From Eubacterium minutum ATCC 700079 (lineage in GTDB: Bacteria; Bacillota; Clostridia; Peptostreptococcales; Anaerovoracaceae): 47,209 nucleotides of DNA. The notes under the pieces are model-generated. The model ran no database searches and was not told the origin of the DNA. It was given only the letters and a program-made list of their open reading frames with translations. The DNA lies in NCBI GenBank assembly GCA_003433295.1, contig CP016202.1, positions 1,836,732-1,883,940 of the forward strand, in the 5' to 3' direction. A program made the translations under genes and the position numbers. Shown here one piece after another: positions 23,795 to 31,889 of the stretch (position 1 is the stretch's first letter; each line of letters begins with the position of its first letter).

Positions 23795-26049
23795 GCAAAA
23801 TTGCGATATACGGAAAGGGCGGCATAGGCAAGTCCACCATAAGCGCCAACCTGTCCGCCGCTATGGCTTCAAAGGGACATAAGGTACTGCAGATAGGCTG
23901 TGATCCGAAGCATGATTCCACGAAACTTTTGCTGCACGGGAAAAAGCTTACTACGGCACTCGATTATATGCGGGACGTGGGACCCACTGAACAGGACATA
24001 GGAGAAATCTTGGAAGAAGGTTATCTTGGGATAGGCTGTATTGAGGCAGGCGGACCCAGACCGGGAGTGGGCTGCGCCGGAAGAGGGATAATAAGCACGT
24101 TTGATATGCTTGAACGATTCAGACTGCCTCAGAAGTATGACACGGTAATATATGATGTCCTTGGAGACGTTGTTTGCGGAGGTTTTGCCGTACCCATAAG
24201 AAGAGAATATGCTGATTACATATTCATAGTGACCTCGGGCGAGTTCATGTCTTTGTATGCCGCAAACAACATACTTCGCGGTATACAAAACTACGATGGA
24301 GACATAGGCAGGGTAGCCGGGATTATATACAACAAGCGCAACATAGAAGGAGAGGATTCACGCGTTGAGAGATTTGCCGAAGCCGTAAATCTTCCCGTAA
24401 TTGCAAGAATACCCAGAGACGATGTCTTCACAAGGGCTGAAGCCGAGCGGATTACGGCCTTTGAGATGTGTGCGGGCGCTGAGGTGACGGCTGTCTTTAA
24501 AAATATAGCGAACAGCATAGATGGTGACCCGGAACTATATAAGGCGTTGCCCGTAACCGATGAAGAACTTGAGAGATGCATAGCGAATGCCGGCTCGACG
24601 AAAAAAAATGATAATGACGTGCATCGCAAGAACAAAAATGAAAAACATGGAGAGACGCCGGCAAAGCCTGTGAATGAACCGGAGAACATTGGAAATGAAC
24701 CGGAGAATGTTGGAAATGAGCCGGAGAATGTTGGAAATGAGCCGGTTTACTATTACTCAAAGAGTCTTAAAAACAGTGAACCCCTGCATGGCTGCGCTTT
24801 TAACGGAGCTTTATCGACATGCGTCCATGTAAGAGGCGCGATAATCCTTGCGCATGCTCCCAAAAGTTGCGCATACATATCATTTCAGACCATAAGTTCA
24901 AGCGGAAGACGAAGACTTTTTGAAAGAGGGTCATTGTTGCCCGTATCCCTGGCGCCTGACATAGAGTGCACCGATATGGGAGAAACGGAGATCGTGTTCG
25001 GGGGGATGGAGCGACTTGAGGAAAAGATAGAAGAACTGAAGGAAAAAAAGCCGGAAGCAATAGTTGTGATAAGCGGTTGCCCGGCAGGCATAACAGGAGA
25101 TGATATCAGTAAGGCGGAGAGCTTGTCCGATGAAAATACACGTGTGATTTCGCTTAAAACCGACGGCAACATGGCGGGAGATTATCTGCAGGGGATGATA
25201 ATGGCATACACGACGTTGGCGCGTGCATTTGTCAGAAAAGATATCGAGCCGGACAATAAGTATGTAAATATAATAGCGGAAAAGATTGTTTTGACCGGGA
25301 CGGAAGAAAACTTCAGAACCATGGAAAGATACCTTAAGTCGATGGGACTTCTCATAAACTGCAGATTTCTGTACGATACAGACACATATAAGCTGCGGAA
25401 TCTGAAGCGCGGCGGAATAAACATACCGGCATATGGCGATTACGCGGGAAGGATGCTCGGGGATTTCCTGCATAGAGAGTACGGGATGCACATGTTTGAA
25501 AAGCCTTTTCCCGTCGGATTTGACAGCACATGTGACTGGCTCAGAACGCTGGGCAGGTCTTTGGGGAAGGAAGCCCGGGTCGAGGAAATCATATCGGCGG
25601 AAAGAGAAAAGTATGTCAGGAAGATAAATGAGATTATGCCAGTTCTCAAAGGGAAAAAACTGATGGTGATAACATATAACCATGAATTGGATTGGATATT
25701 GAAGACCGCTGACGATGCAGGAATGGAAATCGTCAAGATAGGAATTCTTAACTTTTCGCAGGATGAGGGGTTCAGAACAAATTTGAGCCTTAAATGTCCT
25801 GTGGAAGAGAATTATGATAAAACTAAAAGGATGAGTGATATCGATAAGTATAAACCGGATGTTCTTCTTACCAACTATGCATCATCGGTTGCGGAGAAAG
25901 TCGCGGTTGCGGATACGATTCCGATGTGTCCGTACGTCGGGTTTGAGTCGGGTATCGAAATGCTTAAGAGATGGGCGGAACTGTTGAGACTTGACAGAAA
26001 GGGGGAATGGAACGATGATGCGGTCCTATTTGACAAATATTACTCCTGA
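23791..26049 (+). CDS. Nitrogenase-like fusion: NifH-type Fe protein joined to NifD-type subunit
   Basis: The 752-residue product carries two proteins that are normally separate. Residues 1-263 are a complete Fe protein: P-loop GKGGIGKST (8-16), CDPKHDST (37-44), Cys95 in GVGCAGRG with Arg98, and Cys129 in DVVCGGF, the two cysteines that bridge the [4Fe-4S] cluster of the dimer. A charged linker with NEPENxG heptads (295-318) follows. Residues 319-752 are a component-1 subunit with Cys335 (HGCAFNGA), Cys360 (APKSCAY) and Cys430 (SGCPAGITGDD), aligned by eye with the three P-cluster cysteines of NifD. The FeMo-cofactor Cys and His ligands are not visible, so nitrogen fixation is unlikely. Relatives reduce tetrapyrroles (DPOR, COR, CfbCD) or thioethers (Mar). 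The substrate here is unknown. Confidence 0.92.
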   Translation: MSKIAIYGKGGIGKSTISANLSAAMASKGHKVLQIGCDPKHDSTKLLLHGKKLTTALDYMRDVGPTEQDIGEILEEGYLGIGCIEAGGPRPGVGCAGRGIISTFDMLERFRLPQKYDTVIYDVLGDVVCGGFAVPIRREYADYIFIVTSGEFMSLYAANNILRGIQNYDGDIGRVAGIIYNKRNIEGEDSRVERFAEAVNLPVIARIPRDDVFTRAEAERITAFEMCAGAEVTAVFKNIANSIDGDPELYKALPVTDEELERCIANAGSTKKNDNDVHRKNKNEKHGETPAKPVNEPENIGNEPENVGNEPENVGNEPVYYYSKSLKNSEPLHGCAFNGALSTCVHVRGAIILAHAPKSCAYISFQTISSSGRRRLFERGSLLPVSLAPDIECTDMGETEIVFGGMERLEEKIEELKEKKPEAIVVISGCPAGITGDDISKAESLSDENTRVISLKTDGNMAGDYLQGMIMAYTTLARAFVRKDIEPDNKYVNIIAEKIVLTGTEENFRTMERYLKSMGLLINCRFLYDTDTYKLRNLKRGGINIPAYGDYAGRMLGDFLHREYGMHMFEKPFPVGFDSTCDWLRTLGRSLGKEARVEEIISAEREKYVRKINEIMPVLKGKKLMVITYNHELDWILKTADDAGMEIVKIGILNFSQDEGFRTNLSLKCPVEENYDKTKRMSDIDKYKPDVLLTNYASSVAEKVAVADTIPMCPYVGFESGIEMLKRWAELLRLDRKGEWNDDAVLFDKYYS
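24673..24744 (+). repeat. 21-bp tandem repeat coding the fusion linker
   Basis: Three full 21-bp units and a partial fourth encode NEPENIG, NEPENVG, NEPENVG and NEP. The repeats are nearly identical at the DNA level, so the linker length could vary by slippage without breaking frame. Confidence 0.9.
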
Positions 26050-27346
26050 CGGCATGAGCGGTCTTATCTTCGGCTTGGAGGGGATAACGGACGGCATTGT
26101 TTTACTGAACGGCCCTTCGGGTTGCAAATTCTACCATTCGGCGACATCGGACAATCAGTTTATCCGCCAACTTGAATTTGATCCGCTGAATTACCCTGAG
26201 AGGTGGTATTTCGGACAGCCAAGGGTGCCATGCACTTCGTTGGATAACGGAGACTATGTCTACGGGAGTGAAAGTAAGCTCAGAGAGGCGTTGACCTTTT
26301 TAAGGGAAAATGTGAAATTTGAGATATTGTTTGTCGTCAATTCCCCGGGAGCCGCCTTGATAGGAGACGATATAAGGCGAATAGCGGAAACGGAGATTGT
26401 AGACAGACCCGTCATAACTTATGAGACTCCGGGTTTTTCCGAAAATATATGTAAAGGATACGTAAAGGCCGGAAAGAAACTGGTCGGTCAGGTTGTAAAG
26501 GACGCGGGCGGAATCACGGAGAAGCGTACAAAGTCTTGTTTGGGGGACTCCGTGAAAAAACCGGTGGTGAACGTTATAGGATTAAATCTGTTCAGACGTC
26601 ACAGCTTCGGGGATGTATTGGAGATCAAAAAGATTTTAAATTTGATAGGAGCTGAAGCGGGATGTTTTTTGATGGCGGGATGCAGTTGTCGCGAGGTGGA
26701 AGAGATGGGGAAAGCGGATCTGAACCTCGTACTGTTTCCGGAATTCGGATTGCCAGTTGCGGAAGCGCTGAAAGAAAAATGCGGAACGGAATACTTCGTG
26801 CCGGAAACACCTCCTATAGGATTTAAGGCTACGGAGGAATTTGCGGTGAGCCTCGGTGAAATATTGTCGATATCGCCGGAGCGTCTGCTTGCCGAAAGCG
26901 AAATGATGCGCGCGAGAACTTATCCTTTTATTTCAAGACTTAATTCGATTACGGGAATGCCGAAAGGCCGACCGTTCGCCATTGAGGCACATAGGTCGGA
27001 AGCGATGGGATATGCAAGATTTCTGATAGAGTATTTTGCCATGACGGCGGACAGCGTTTCTGTCTTAGATAAAGAATGTGATTGCGGCGGCGGTGATCTG
27101 GCCGGAATGTTGCACAGTTATGGAATGGATGCCGCGCTTCGCCGCGATATAATGGATACGGAAGCCGATATAGTCATGGCCAACGGCAATACCATAGCGG
27201 CGCTGAAACTGAAAAGAAAAAAGTTCGGCGGCATAGATATAACCCTCCCCGGATTGGGCTATGTGGACATACTGCCGAAAACTCACCTCGGCGTAAAAGG
27301 AGCCGCGCTTCTTTCAGAACTTATAATAAACGGGCTGGTATACTGA
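26015..27346 (+). CDS. Nitrogenase component 1-like protein (NifK-like partner)
   Basis: The 443-residue product has the oxidoreductase nitrogenase component 1 fold. GIVLLNGPSGCKFYHS supplies Cys37, matching the middle P-cluster cysteine. The FVVNSPGAALIGDDI segment aligns with the third-cysteine motif but has Pro111 there, and the first cysteine position near TNITPDGMSG is also lost. A central Rossmann domain (PVVNVIGLNLFRRHSFGD, FLMAGCSCREVEEMGKADLNLVLFPEFG) and a C-terminal domain (GRPFAIEAHRSEAMGYARFL) complete it. It overlaps the fusion gene by 35 bases; ATG 26015 follows GGGGG, and a TTG at 25991 lacks a site. It presumably pairs with the NifD-type half of the fusion to form a heteromer with an asymmetric cluster site. 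Confidence 0.85.
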   Translation: MMRSYLTNITPDGMSGLIFGLEGITDGIVLLNGPSGCKFYHSATSDNQFIRQLEFDPLNYPERWYFGQPRVPCTSLDNGDYVYGSESKLREALTFLRENVKFEILFVVNSPGAALIGDDIRRIAETEIVDRPVITYETPGFSENICKGYVKAGKKLVGQVVKDAGGITEKRTKSCLGDSVKKPVVNVIGLNLFRRHSFGDVLEIKKILNLIGAEAGCFLMAGCSCREVEEMGKADLNLVLFPEFGLPVAEALKEKCGTEYFVPETPPIGFKATEEFAVSLGEILSISPERLLAESEMMRARTYPFISRLNSITGMPKGRPFAIEAHRSEAMGYARFLIEYFAMTADSVSVLDKECDCGGGDLAGMLHSYGMDAALRRDIMDTEADIVMANGNTIAALKLKRKKFGGIDITLPGLGYVDILPKTHLGVKGAALLSELIINGLVY

Positions 27347-27490
27347 TGCGCTCGACATAAAAAACTGTATGATCGTGACGCTGCCGGAAAGTATCTCTTC
27401 AATCCCGCTTAATGTACAAGCATAAGCAAGCGACTCTTCACGCATTTTTTACGTTTAAATTCCATGTTCTTACATTGCGCAAATTCATTA

Positions 27491-27519
27491 TTGACTTCCC
27501 CATATATCGGTGAGATATT
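27491..27519 (+). promoter_or_regulatory. Putative promoter for the structured element and HTH-like gene
   Basis: TTGACT (27491-27496), 17-bp spacer, GATATT (27514-27519). Transcription would start near 27526, just before the four-way junction element. The preceding 27347-27490 shows no ORF and no clear terminator. Confidence 0.5.
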
Positions 27520-27543
27520 CCCCTTAAAGAAAGGGTTGGAAGC

Positions 27544-27677
27544 GGCGGCTGCGGAGGTTCATTTTTCCGACCCGTGAACCTCCGGCGCCGGGAGAGAGTT
27601 TGTCCCCGGCGCGTCAGACCCTGTCGGGTCTGACGTGCAGCCGCCTGCCGGGCACCTAAAAAAAAAGAATCGGTGCC
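27544..27677 (+). ncRNA. Candidate structured RNA: four-way junction plus 3' hairpin
   Basis: The closing stem GGCGGCTGC (27544-27552)/GCAGCCGCC (27637-27645) is perfect over 9 bp. Inside lie three perfect hairpins in tandem with almost no unpaired bases between them: 27553-27561/27575-27583 (9 bp), 27585-27592/27605-27612 (8 bp) and 27613-27621/27626-27634 (9 bp, TGTC loop). A further hairpin GGCACC (27651-27656)/GGTGCC (27672-27677) has a nine-A loop. It is either a small RNA or the leader of the gene at 27718. It fits no riboswitch class I know. Confidence 0.55.
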
Positions 27678-27717
27678 TTTAAATGATAATCAAGTGTGTA
27701 GTAAGGAGGAAGTCACT

Positions 27718-28122
27718 ATGAGCAGAGAATGGCAACAGACGAGATTTAAAGAATTTGTGATGCCCGATGCTGTATATTATCAGAGCATATGGGCAGTAAG
27801 AGATCTGCAGAGAATGGAGAACAGGCTGCATGAGATTGAGCACGATACGACGCGTGTCTACAACGGAAGCATGGTTTCCGATGCGAGAAAGGATTTTTCC
27901 CGTATAAGACCGACCGAAAAAAATGCGCTGGAGAAAATTCTGCTTGAAACAAGGGTCAAGGCGATACAGAAGGCGCTCAATCAGGTTCCCGAGGCGTATA
28001 GGACATGTGTCCTGAACAATGTGGCGTTCAAGCGTGAAAGCTACGGATACAACCCTAAACTCTGGAAAATATGGAAACAGCGTTTTTTGTACAACGTGGC
28101 AAAGAACCTGTCACTGATGTAG
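27718..28122 (+). CDS. Small protein with sigma-70 region 4/RinA-like C-terminus
   Basis: The 134-residue cytoplasmic protein begins MSREWQQTRFKEFVMPDAVY, has a helical middle (WAVRDLQRMENRLHEIEHDTTR), and ends VKAIQKALNQVPEAYRTCVLNN...NPKLWKIWKQRFLYNVAKNL. That ending resembles, by memory, the helix-turn-helix tail of RinA/ArpU-type and clostridial sigma-like regulators (a ValProGluxTyrArg stretch followed by TrpLysxArgPheLeuTyr). The match is suggestive only. AAGGAGG precedes ATG 27718; an upstream GTG in frame (27673) lies inside the hairpin and is unlikely. It is flanked on both sides by structured elements. Confidence 0.6.
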   Translation: MSREWQQTRFKEFVMPDAVYYQSIWAVRDLQRMENRLHEIEHDTTRVYNGSMVSDARKDFSRIRPTEKNALEKILLETRVKAIQKALNQVPEAYRTCVLNNVAFKRESYGYNPKLWKIWKQRFLYNVAKNLSLM

Positions 28123-28228
28123 CCCCGGGACTTTAGGAAACCCATGAAACTGTTACAATTGTAATATCCTGCATCCGACGGCCGGATGTCAGTGCGGCGG
28201 CATGAGGATCCCGCAAAGCCGCGTATAT

Positions 28229-28323
28229 GTCCCGCCGGACGGCATAAGCCGGAGAACAGTGCGCTTGGCAGGTTCTGAATACGGTATGTGGTTCAAAGGC
28301 CAATGTTCAGAACCTGTCGGGAC
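28229..28323 (+). ncRNA. Second candidate structured element
   Basis: GTCCCG (28229-28234) pairs with CGGGAC (28318-28323), enclosing CCGG/CCGG (28235-28238/28249-28252) and a perfect 11-bp stem CAGGTTCTGAA (28269-28279)/TTCAGAACCTG (28306-28316) with a 26-nt loop. A separate hairpin CATCCG/CGGATG lies at about 28172-28188. No T run follows. It could be a 3' UTR structure of the preceding gene or an independent RNA. Nothing else was found in 28123-28422. Confidence 0.4.
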
Positions 28324-28422
28324 GCATTGAGCAAAACATGATTCCTTCAACAAGCTGCCCGCGCATACTCTTGATTGTATTCAATGGAGTGCAAGATTAA
28401 GATTTTTTTAAGACTTATTCTG

Positions 28423-28452
28423 TTGACAAAAATATTTACGGTATGGTAGTCT
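28423..28452 (+). promoter_or_regulatory. Promoter of the SurA-like gene
   Basis: TTGACA (28423-28428), 18-bp spacer, TAGTCT (28447-28452) preceded by TGG. A perfect -35 with an extended -10. Confidence 0.6.
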
Positions 28453-28512
28453 TTTTTATAGAATTTTTTTGGCGATACACGGAAATATTACAGAATAAAG
28501 GGGGCATTTAGC

Positions 28513-29286
28513 TTGAAAGGACTGAAGAAAAGAACGATTTTCCTGATGGCTATCGTAGCTGCGGGTATCGTGACTGCGGGATGCATAGCGATTTATCGTT
28601 ATCATAAAATAAACGGATACGGAAAGTCCTTTTACAGTGACGGCGACAGTAAGATTGAAAAGGAGATCAAACTTTTCATCGGCAGCAGAAACCTTGCCGA
28701 GAAGTTGGGATATTACAGCATGTACCCGTACTACTATCAGAAAGTAAAGTCGATGGAAATAGAAGGAGAAACGGAAATAAAGGCCATAAAGCTTTCCGAA
28801 AAAGATATAATAGAAAAGAATGCCCTGTACAAAGAAGCCGTTTCAAAGGGATATAAGGTATCCGACTCTGAACTCAAGACCTTGACGGAAAAGAAGATAG
28901 AAGAACTGAAAAAGTTGAAGAAATACGATAAGATAAAAGCCTGCTATGAAGCGGAGAACACCACATTGGAGAGGGAATTCAAGCGTAACAGGCGCTATAA
29001 CAGAATATACTTCACATTGGAAAAGTGGTATAACTCAAAGAATGAGGGGATGAATGAGGCGCGTATGAGTATACCGCAGGAGTTCAGAAGCAACCTCAGT
29101 CAGCAGCGGAACACGTTGGAAGAAAAAATCATTTCCAGATTCAAGAGTACCAGAGATTATGTAAAACTGAAGCGCGCGCTTAAGTATTGCCGTGCGAGCT
29201 TCAAAAAATACGGCTCAAACGCATACGGTGCAAGGCACTATGCGAAGAGGATGAACGTGTACAAGGAACTGTCGTACCGGGATTAG
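28513..29286 (+). CDS. Exported SurA/PrsA-like protein without PPIase domain
   Basis: The 257-residue product starts with a basic region and a membrane segment (RTIFLMAIVAAGIVTAGCIAI). The TAGC could be a weak lipobox with Cys23, though Thr at -3 is unusual. The body is lysine-rich and helical. The stretch ALYKEAVSKGYKVSDSELKT followed by EKKIEELKKLKKYDKIKACYEA resembles the N-terminal chaperone domain of SurA/PrsA foldases. No parvulin domain follows, so it may be a chaperone-only or degenerate member. Start is TTG 28513, chosen for AAGGGGG nine bases upstream; no ATG fits. It has its own promoter and no operon partner. Confidence 0.6.
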   Translation: MKGLKKRTIFLMAIVAAGIVTAGCIAIYRYHKINGYGKSFYSDGDSKIEKEIKLFIGSRNLAEKLGYYSMYPYYYQKVKSMEIEGETEIKAIKLSEKDIIEKNALYKEAVSKGYKVSDSELKTLTEKKIEELKKLKKYDKIKACYEAENTTLEREFKRNRRYNRIYFTLEKWYNSKNEGMNEARMSIPQEFRSNLSQQRNTLEEKIISRFKSTRDYVKLKRALKYCRASFKKYGSNAYGARHYAKRMNVYKELSYRD

Positions 29287-29304
29287 CGTACAGGCGCACA
29301 TGAC

Positions 29305-29328
29305 AAAAAACGCCGCACCGTGGCGGCG
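29305..29328 (-). terminator. Terminator of lgt-ychF operon
   Basis: Read on the minus strand, CGCCGC (29328-29323) pairs with GCGGCG (29316-29311) across CACGGT, followed by TTTTTT (29310-29305). It lies 34 bases after the ychF stop. Confidence 0.8.
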
Positions 29329-29361
29329 TGCGGCAGTGTAAACTATATACGTTGACATAAA

Positions 29362-30459
29362 CTATACATTGAAGAGAAAAGTTATTATATCACCGTCTTT
29401 GACGGTGTATTCTTTTCCCTCTGAACGAAGCAGCCCTTTTTCTTTTGCGATGCTCATGCTGCCGTCGCATTTGCCGATCAGAGTATCATAACTTACGGTC
29501 TCGGCTCTTATGAATCCTTTCTCAAAATCCGTATGTATTTTCCCCGCGGCCTGAGGCGCCTTGGTCCCCTCGGTGACGGTCCAGGCTCTCGTTTCGTCTT
29601 CTCCCGTCGTGAGGAAACTTATAAGATGCAGAAGACTGTAGGATGCCTTTATAAGCTTGTCAAGCCCCGACTCGGCTATACCGAGTTCATCGAGGAACAT
29701 CTTTTTTTCATCGTCTTCAAGTTCGGAAACTTCCTGTTCTATTTCGGCACAGATGGTTGTTACCTGCGCGTTTTCACTTGCGGCAAAATCCCTGACCGCT
29801 TTTACCTGCTCGTTTTCGACAGTGTCGGACGCGTCGTCTTCCGATACGTTCGCAACGTAAATAATCGGCTTATAGGACAGCAGATTCAGAGATTCCATAA
29901 ACCCGACTTCATCTTCGTCAAGTTCCATTGCTCTTGCCGACGCGCCGGTAGACAGAAAGTCGTAGATCTTTTTGAGAAGATTGAGTTCGCCGGCCATTTG
30001 CCTGTCACTCTTTGCGAGTTTGCTTGTCTTGGCAATTCTGCGTTCAAGGATTTCCATGTCCGATAGAATCAGCTCCGTATTGATGATTTCTATATCATCT
30101 ATGGGATTGATCCTGCCGGAAACGTGCACAATATTGTTGTTTTCAAAGCACCTCACCACGTGCACGATGGCGGCAACCTCACGTATATGTCCCAGGAATT
30201 TGTTGCCGAGTCCCTCACCCTGCGATGCACCTTTTACCAATCCGGCTATATCACAGAATTCTATGGTAGTGTAGACGGTTTTTTTTGAGTTGTTCAAAGC
30301 GGTAAGTTTTTCTACGCGTTCATCCGGAACGGTTACGACCCCTACGTTCGGTTCTATGGTGCAGAAAGGGTAGTTTGCCGCTTCGGCGCCCGCATTCGTT
30401 ATCGCGTTGAACAGTGTGCTCTTCCCTACATTGGGGAGTCCTACGATTCCTAATTTCAT
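29362..30459 (-). CDS. ychF: Redox-regulated ATPase YchF (Obg family)
   Basis: A 365-residue Obg-like P-loop protein. G1 is GLPNVGKST (residues 7-15), then PFCTIEPNVGVV, G3 DIAGLVKGASQGEGLGNKFL, and NVSE in place of the GTPase NKxD motif, the change that shifts preference from GTP to ATP. A helical hairpin domain and a C-terminal TGS domain (AGKIHTDFEKGFIRAE, KDGDIITFLFNV) complete it. YchF binds ribosomes and is linked to oxidative stress responses. AAGGAG precedes the ATG. It follows lgt by 33 bases and is probably cotranscribed with it. Confidence 0.97.
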   Translation of the reverse strand: MKLGIVGLPNVGKSTLFNAITNAGAEAANYPFCTIEPNVGVVTVPDERVEKLTALNNSKKTVYTTIEFCDIAGLVKGASQGEGLGNKFLGHIREVAAIVHVVRCFENNNIVHVSGRINPIDDIEIINTELILSDMEILERRIAKTSKLAKSDRQMAGELNLLKKIYDFLSTGASARAMELDEDEVGFMESLNLLSYKPIIYVANVSEDDASDTVENEQVKAVRDFAASENAQVTTICAEIEQEVSELEDDEKKMFLDELGIAESGLDKLIKASYSLLHLISFLTTGEDETRAWTVTEGTKAPQAAGKIHTDFEKGFIRAETVSYDTLIGKCDGSMSIAKEKGLLRSEGKEYTVKDGDIITFLFNV

Positions 30460-30492
30460 ATATTTTTACATCTCCTTTGTTTTAAATGGCTT

Positions 30493-31251
30493 TCAGAGTT
30501 TAGGCGATGAATTTTCATATCGTTTCTTTCTCAAAACCGCATACGCGACTCCTGAAGCGACAAACACGAGAAAACTCAGAACCTGAGCCTGTTTGAAATC
30601 TCCTATCATAAGGCTGTCGGTCCTCAGTTCCTCGACAAAAAATCTTTCGAAAGAATACATAAGTAAGTATAACAGGGCAATCTGCCCCGGGAACTTTCTA
30701 TGACGGGTTATAAAAATCAGAATGAAGAAAATAAGCAGGCACCACAGGGATTCATACAGAAAAGCGGGGTGAACCTTTGCGCCGTTGATCGTGATTGCCC
30801 ACGGAAGCGATGTCTGAGTGCCATATGCTTCGGAATTGAAGAAATTCCCCCATCTCCCTATACTCTGCGCAAGTGCGACCGACGGGAAAATGAGGTCCGC
30901 CATATCCGGCAGTCTTATCTTTCTCCGGCGGCAAAAGAATGCCGCCACTATTATTCCCGCAATCAGCCCGCCGTGTATGGCCAGCCCCCCGTTGCGCGTG
31001 TAAAATATACTCACGGGGTTATTTTTGTACAAAGACCACGAAAAAATCACGTAATACAGTCTGGCTCCGATTATGGAAACGGGCATCATAAAAAGAGCGA
31101 AATTTACTATATCATCCTTGCTTATGGAAAAGATGTGTGCCCGTCTGTAACTTATCAGGATTGCAAGTAGAAATCCGGTGGCGATCAAAATTCCATACCA
31201 CATTATATCTATCCCTAAAAAAGAAAATGCAACGGGATTAGGTGAATGCAT
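30493..31251 (-). CDS. lgt: Prolipoprotein diacylglyceryl transferase
   Basis: Membrane enzyme that moves diacylglyceryl from phosphatidylglycerol to the lipobox cysteine, the first step of lipoprotein maturation. The 252-residue product has about seven helices. It has the HGGLIAGI motif, the signature SIGRWGNFFNSEAYG, HPAFLYESLW and FVEELRTDSL. The frame is open for 18 more codons upstream, but the strong GGAGG site fits ATG 31251 (MHSPNPVAFSFLG). It is likely cotranscribed with ychF. Confidence 0.96.
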   Translation of the reverse strand: MHSPNPVAFSFLGIDIMWYGILIATGFLLAILISYRRAHIFSISKDDIVNFALFMMPVSIIGARLYYVIFSWSLYKNNPVSIFYTRNGGLAIHGGLIAGIIVAAFFCRRRKIRLPDMADLIFPSVALAQSIGRWGNFFNSEAYGTQTSLPWAITINGAKVHPAFLYESLWCLLIFFILIFITRHRKFPGQIALLYLLMYSFERFFVEELRTDSLMIGDFKQAQVLSFLVFVASGVAYAVLRKKRYENSSPKL

Positions 31252-31401
31252 GTTTACCTCCGAGTTGTCCTGACATGTTGCCGGACACATTGGTATAATT
31301 ACCATAGGGCGTCGTGACCCCGCATGCGTGCTTTGCGGTAAGGGTCAGGTATAGACAGGCGCAGTACGGTTGCCTGCCGGAACGCCCGGTATCGTTTTAC
31401 G

Positions 31402-31428
31402 AAAAAAGCCGTTGAACCTTCAACGGCT
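31402..31428 (-). terminator. Terminator of the tRNA array
   Basis: On the minus strand AGCCGTTGAA (31428-31419) and TTCAACGGCT (31416-31407) form a near-perfect stem, followed by six T. It lies 10 bases after tRNA-Cys. Confidence 0.85.
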
Positions 31429-31438
31429 ATAACGGCTA

Positions 31439-31513
<75 letters not shown>

Positions 31514-31623
31514 ACAGAGATCAGGATGCGAAAACGGGGAATCGGAACGACGTCCGCGGACGCACGCGCCTGTGAAATGCAGAAGAGATGCTGCATCAAT
31601 CGTTACACCCTGATCTTATGAAT

Positions 31624-31698
31624 TGGCTAGGGTAGCAGGATTCGAACCTGCGCATGATGGAATCAGAATCCATTGCCTTACCACTTGGCGATACCCCA
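31624..31698 (-). tRNA. tRNA-Gln (anticodon CTG)
   Basis: Acceptor TGGGGTA with TACCCTA (one G-T), discriminator G, encoded CCA. The anticodon loop TTCTGAT gives CTG, the glutamine CAG codon. T arm AGGTTCGAATCCT is present. Confidence 0.93.
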
Positions 31699-31707
31699 AC
31701 GTACAAA

Positions 31708-31784
31708 TGGGGTGGGTAGTGGGGATCGAACCCACGCATGTAGGAATCACAATCCTATGTCTTAACCACTTGACTATACCCACC
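31708..31784 (-). tRNA. tRNA-His (anticodon GTG)
   Basis: The eight-pair acceptor GGTGGGTA/TACCCACC includes the extra G-1 opposite C73 that marks tRNA-His. The anticodon loop TTGTGAT gives GTG. CCA is encoded. Confidence 0.95.
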
Positions 31785-31799
31785 ACAAAGCAAAAAAGT

Positions 31800-31876
31800 T
31801 GGCGACCAAGACGGGGCTCGAACCCGTGACCTCCAGCGTGACAGGCTGGCATTCTAACCAACTGAACTACTTGGCC
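31800..31876 (-). tRNA. tRNA-Asp (anticodon GTC)
   Basis: Acceptor GGCCAAG/CTTGGTC, discriminator G and encoded CCA. The anticodon loop CTGTCAC gives GTC for aspartate. Confidence 0.95.
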
Positions 31877-31889
31877 ACATAATAAAAAG

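Noticed and set aside
23791-27346. A nitrogen-fixation operon
   Set aside because: No FeMo-cofactor Cys/His ligands, no nifB/E/N and loss of P-cluster cysteines in the partner make dinitrogen reduction unlikely.
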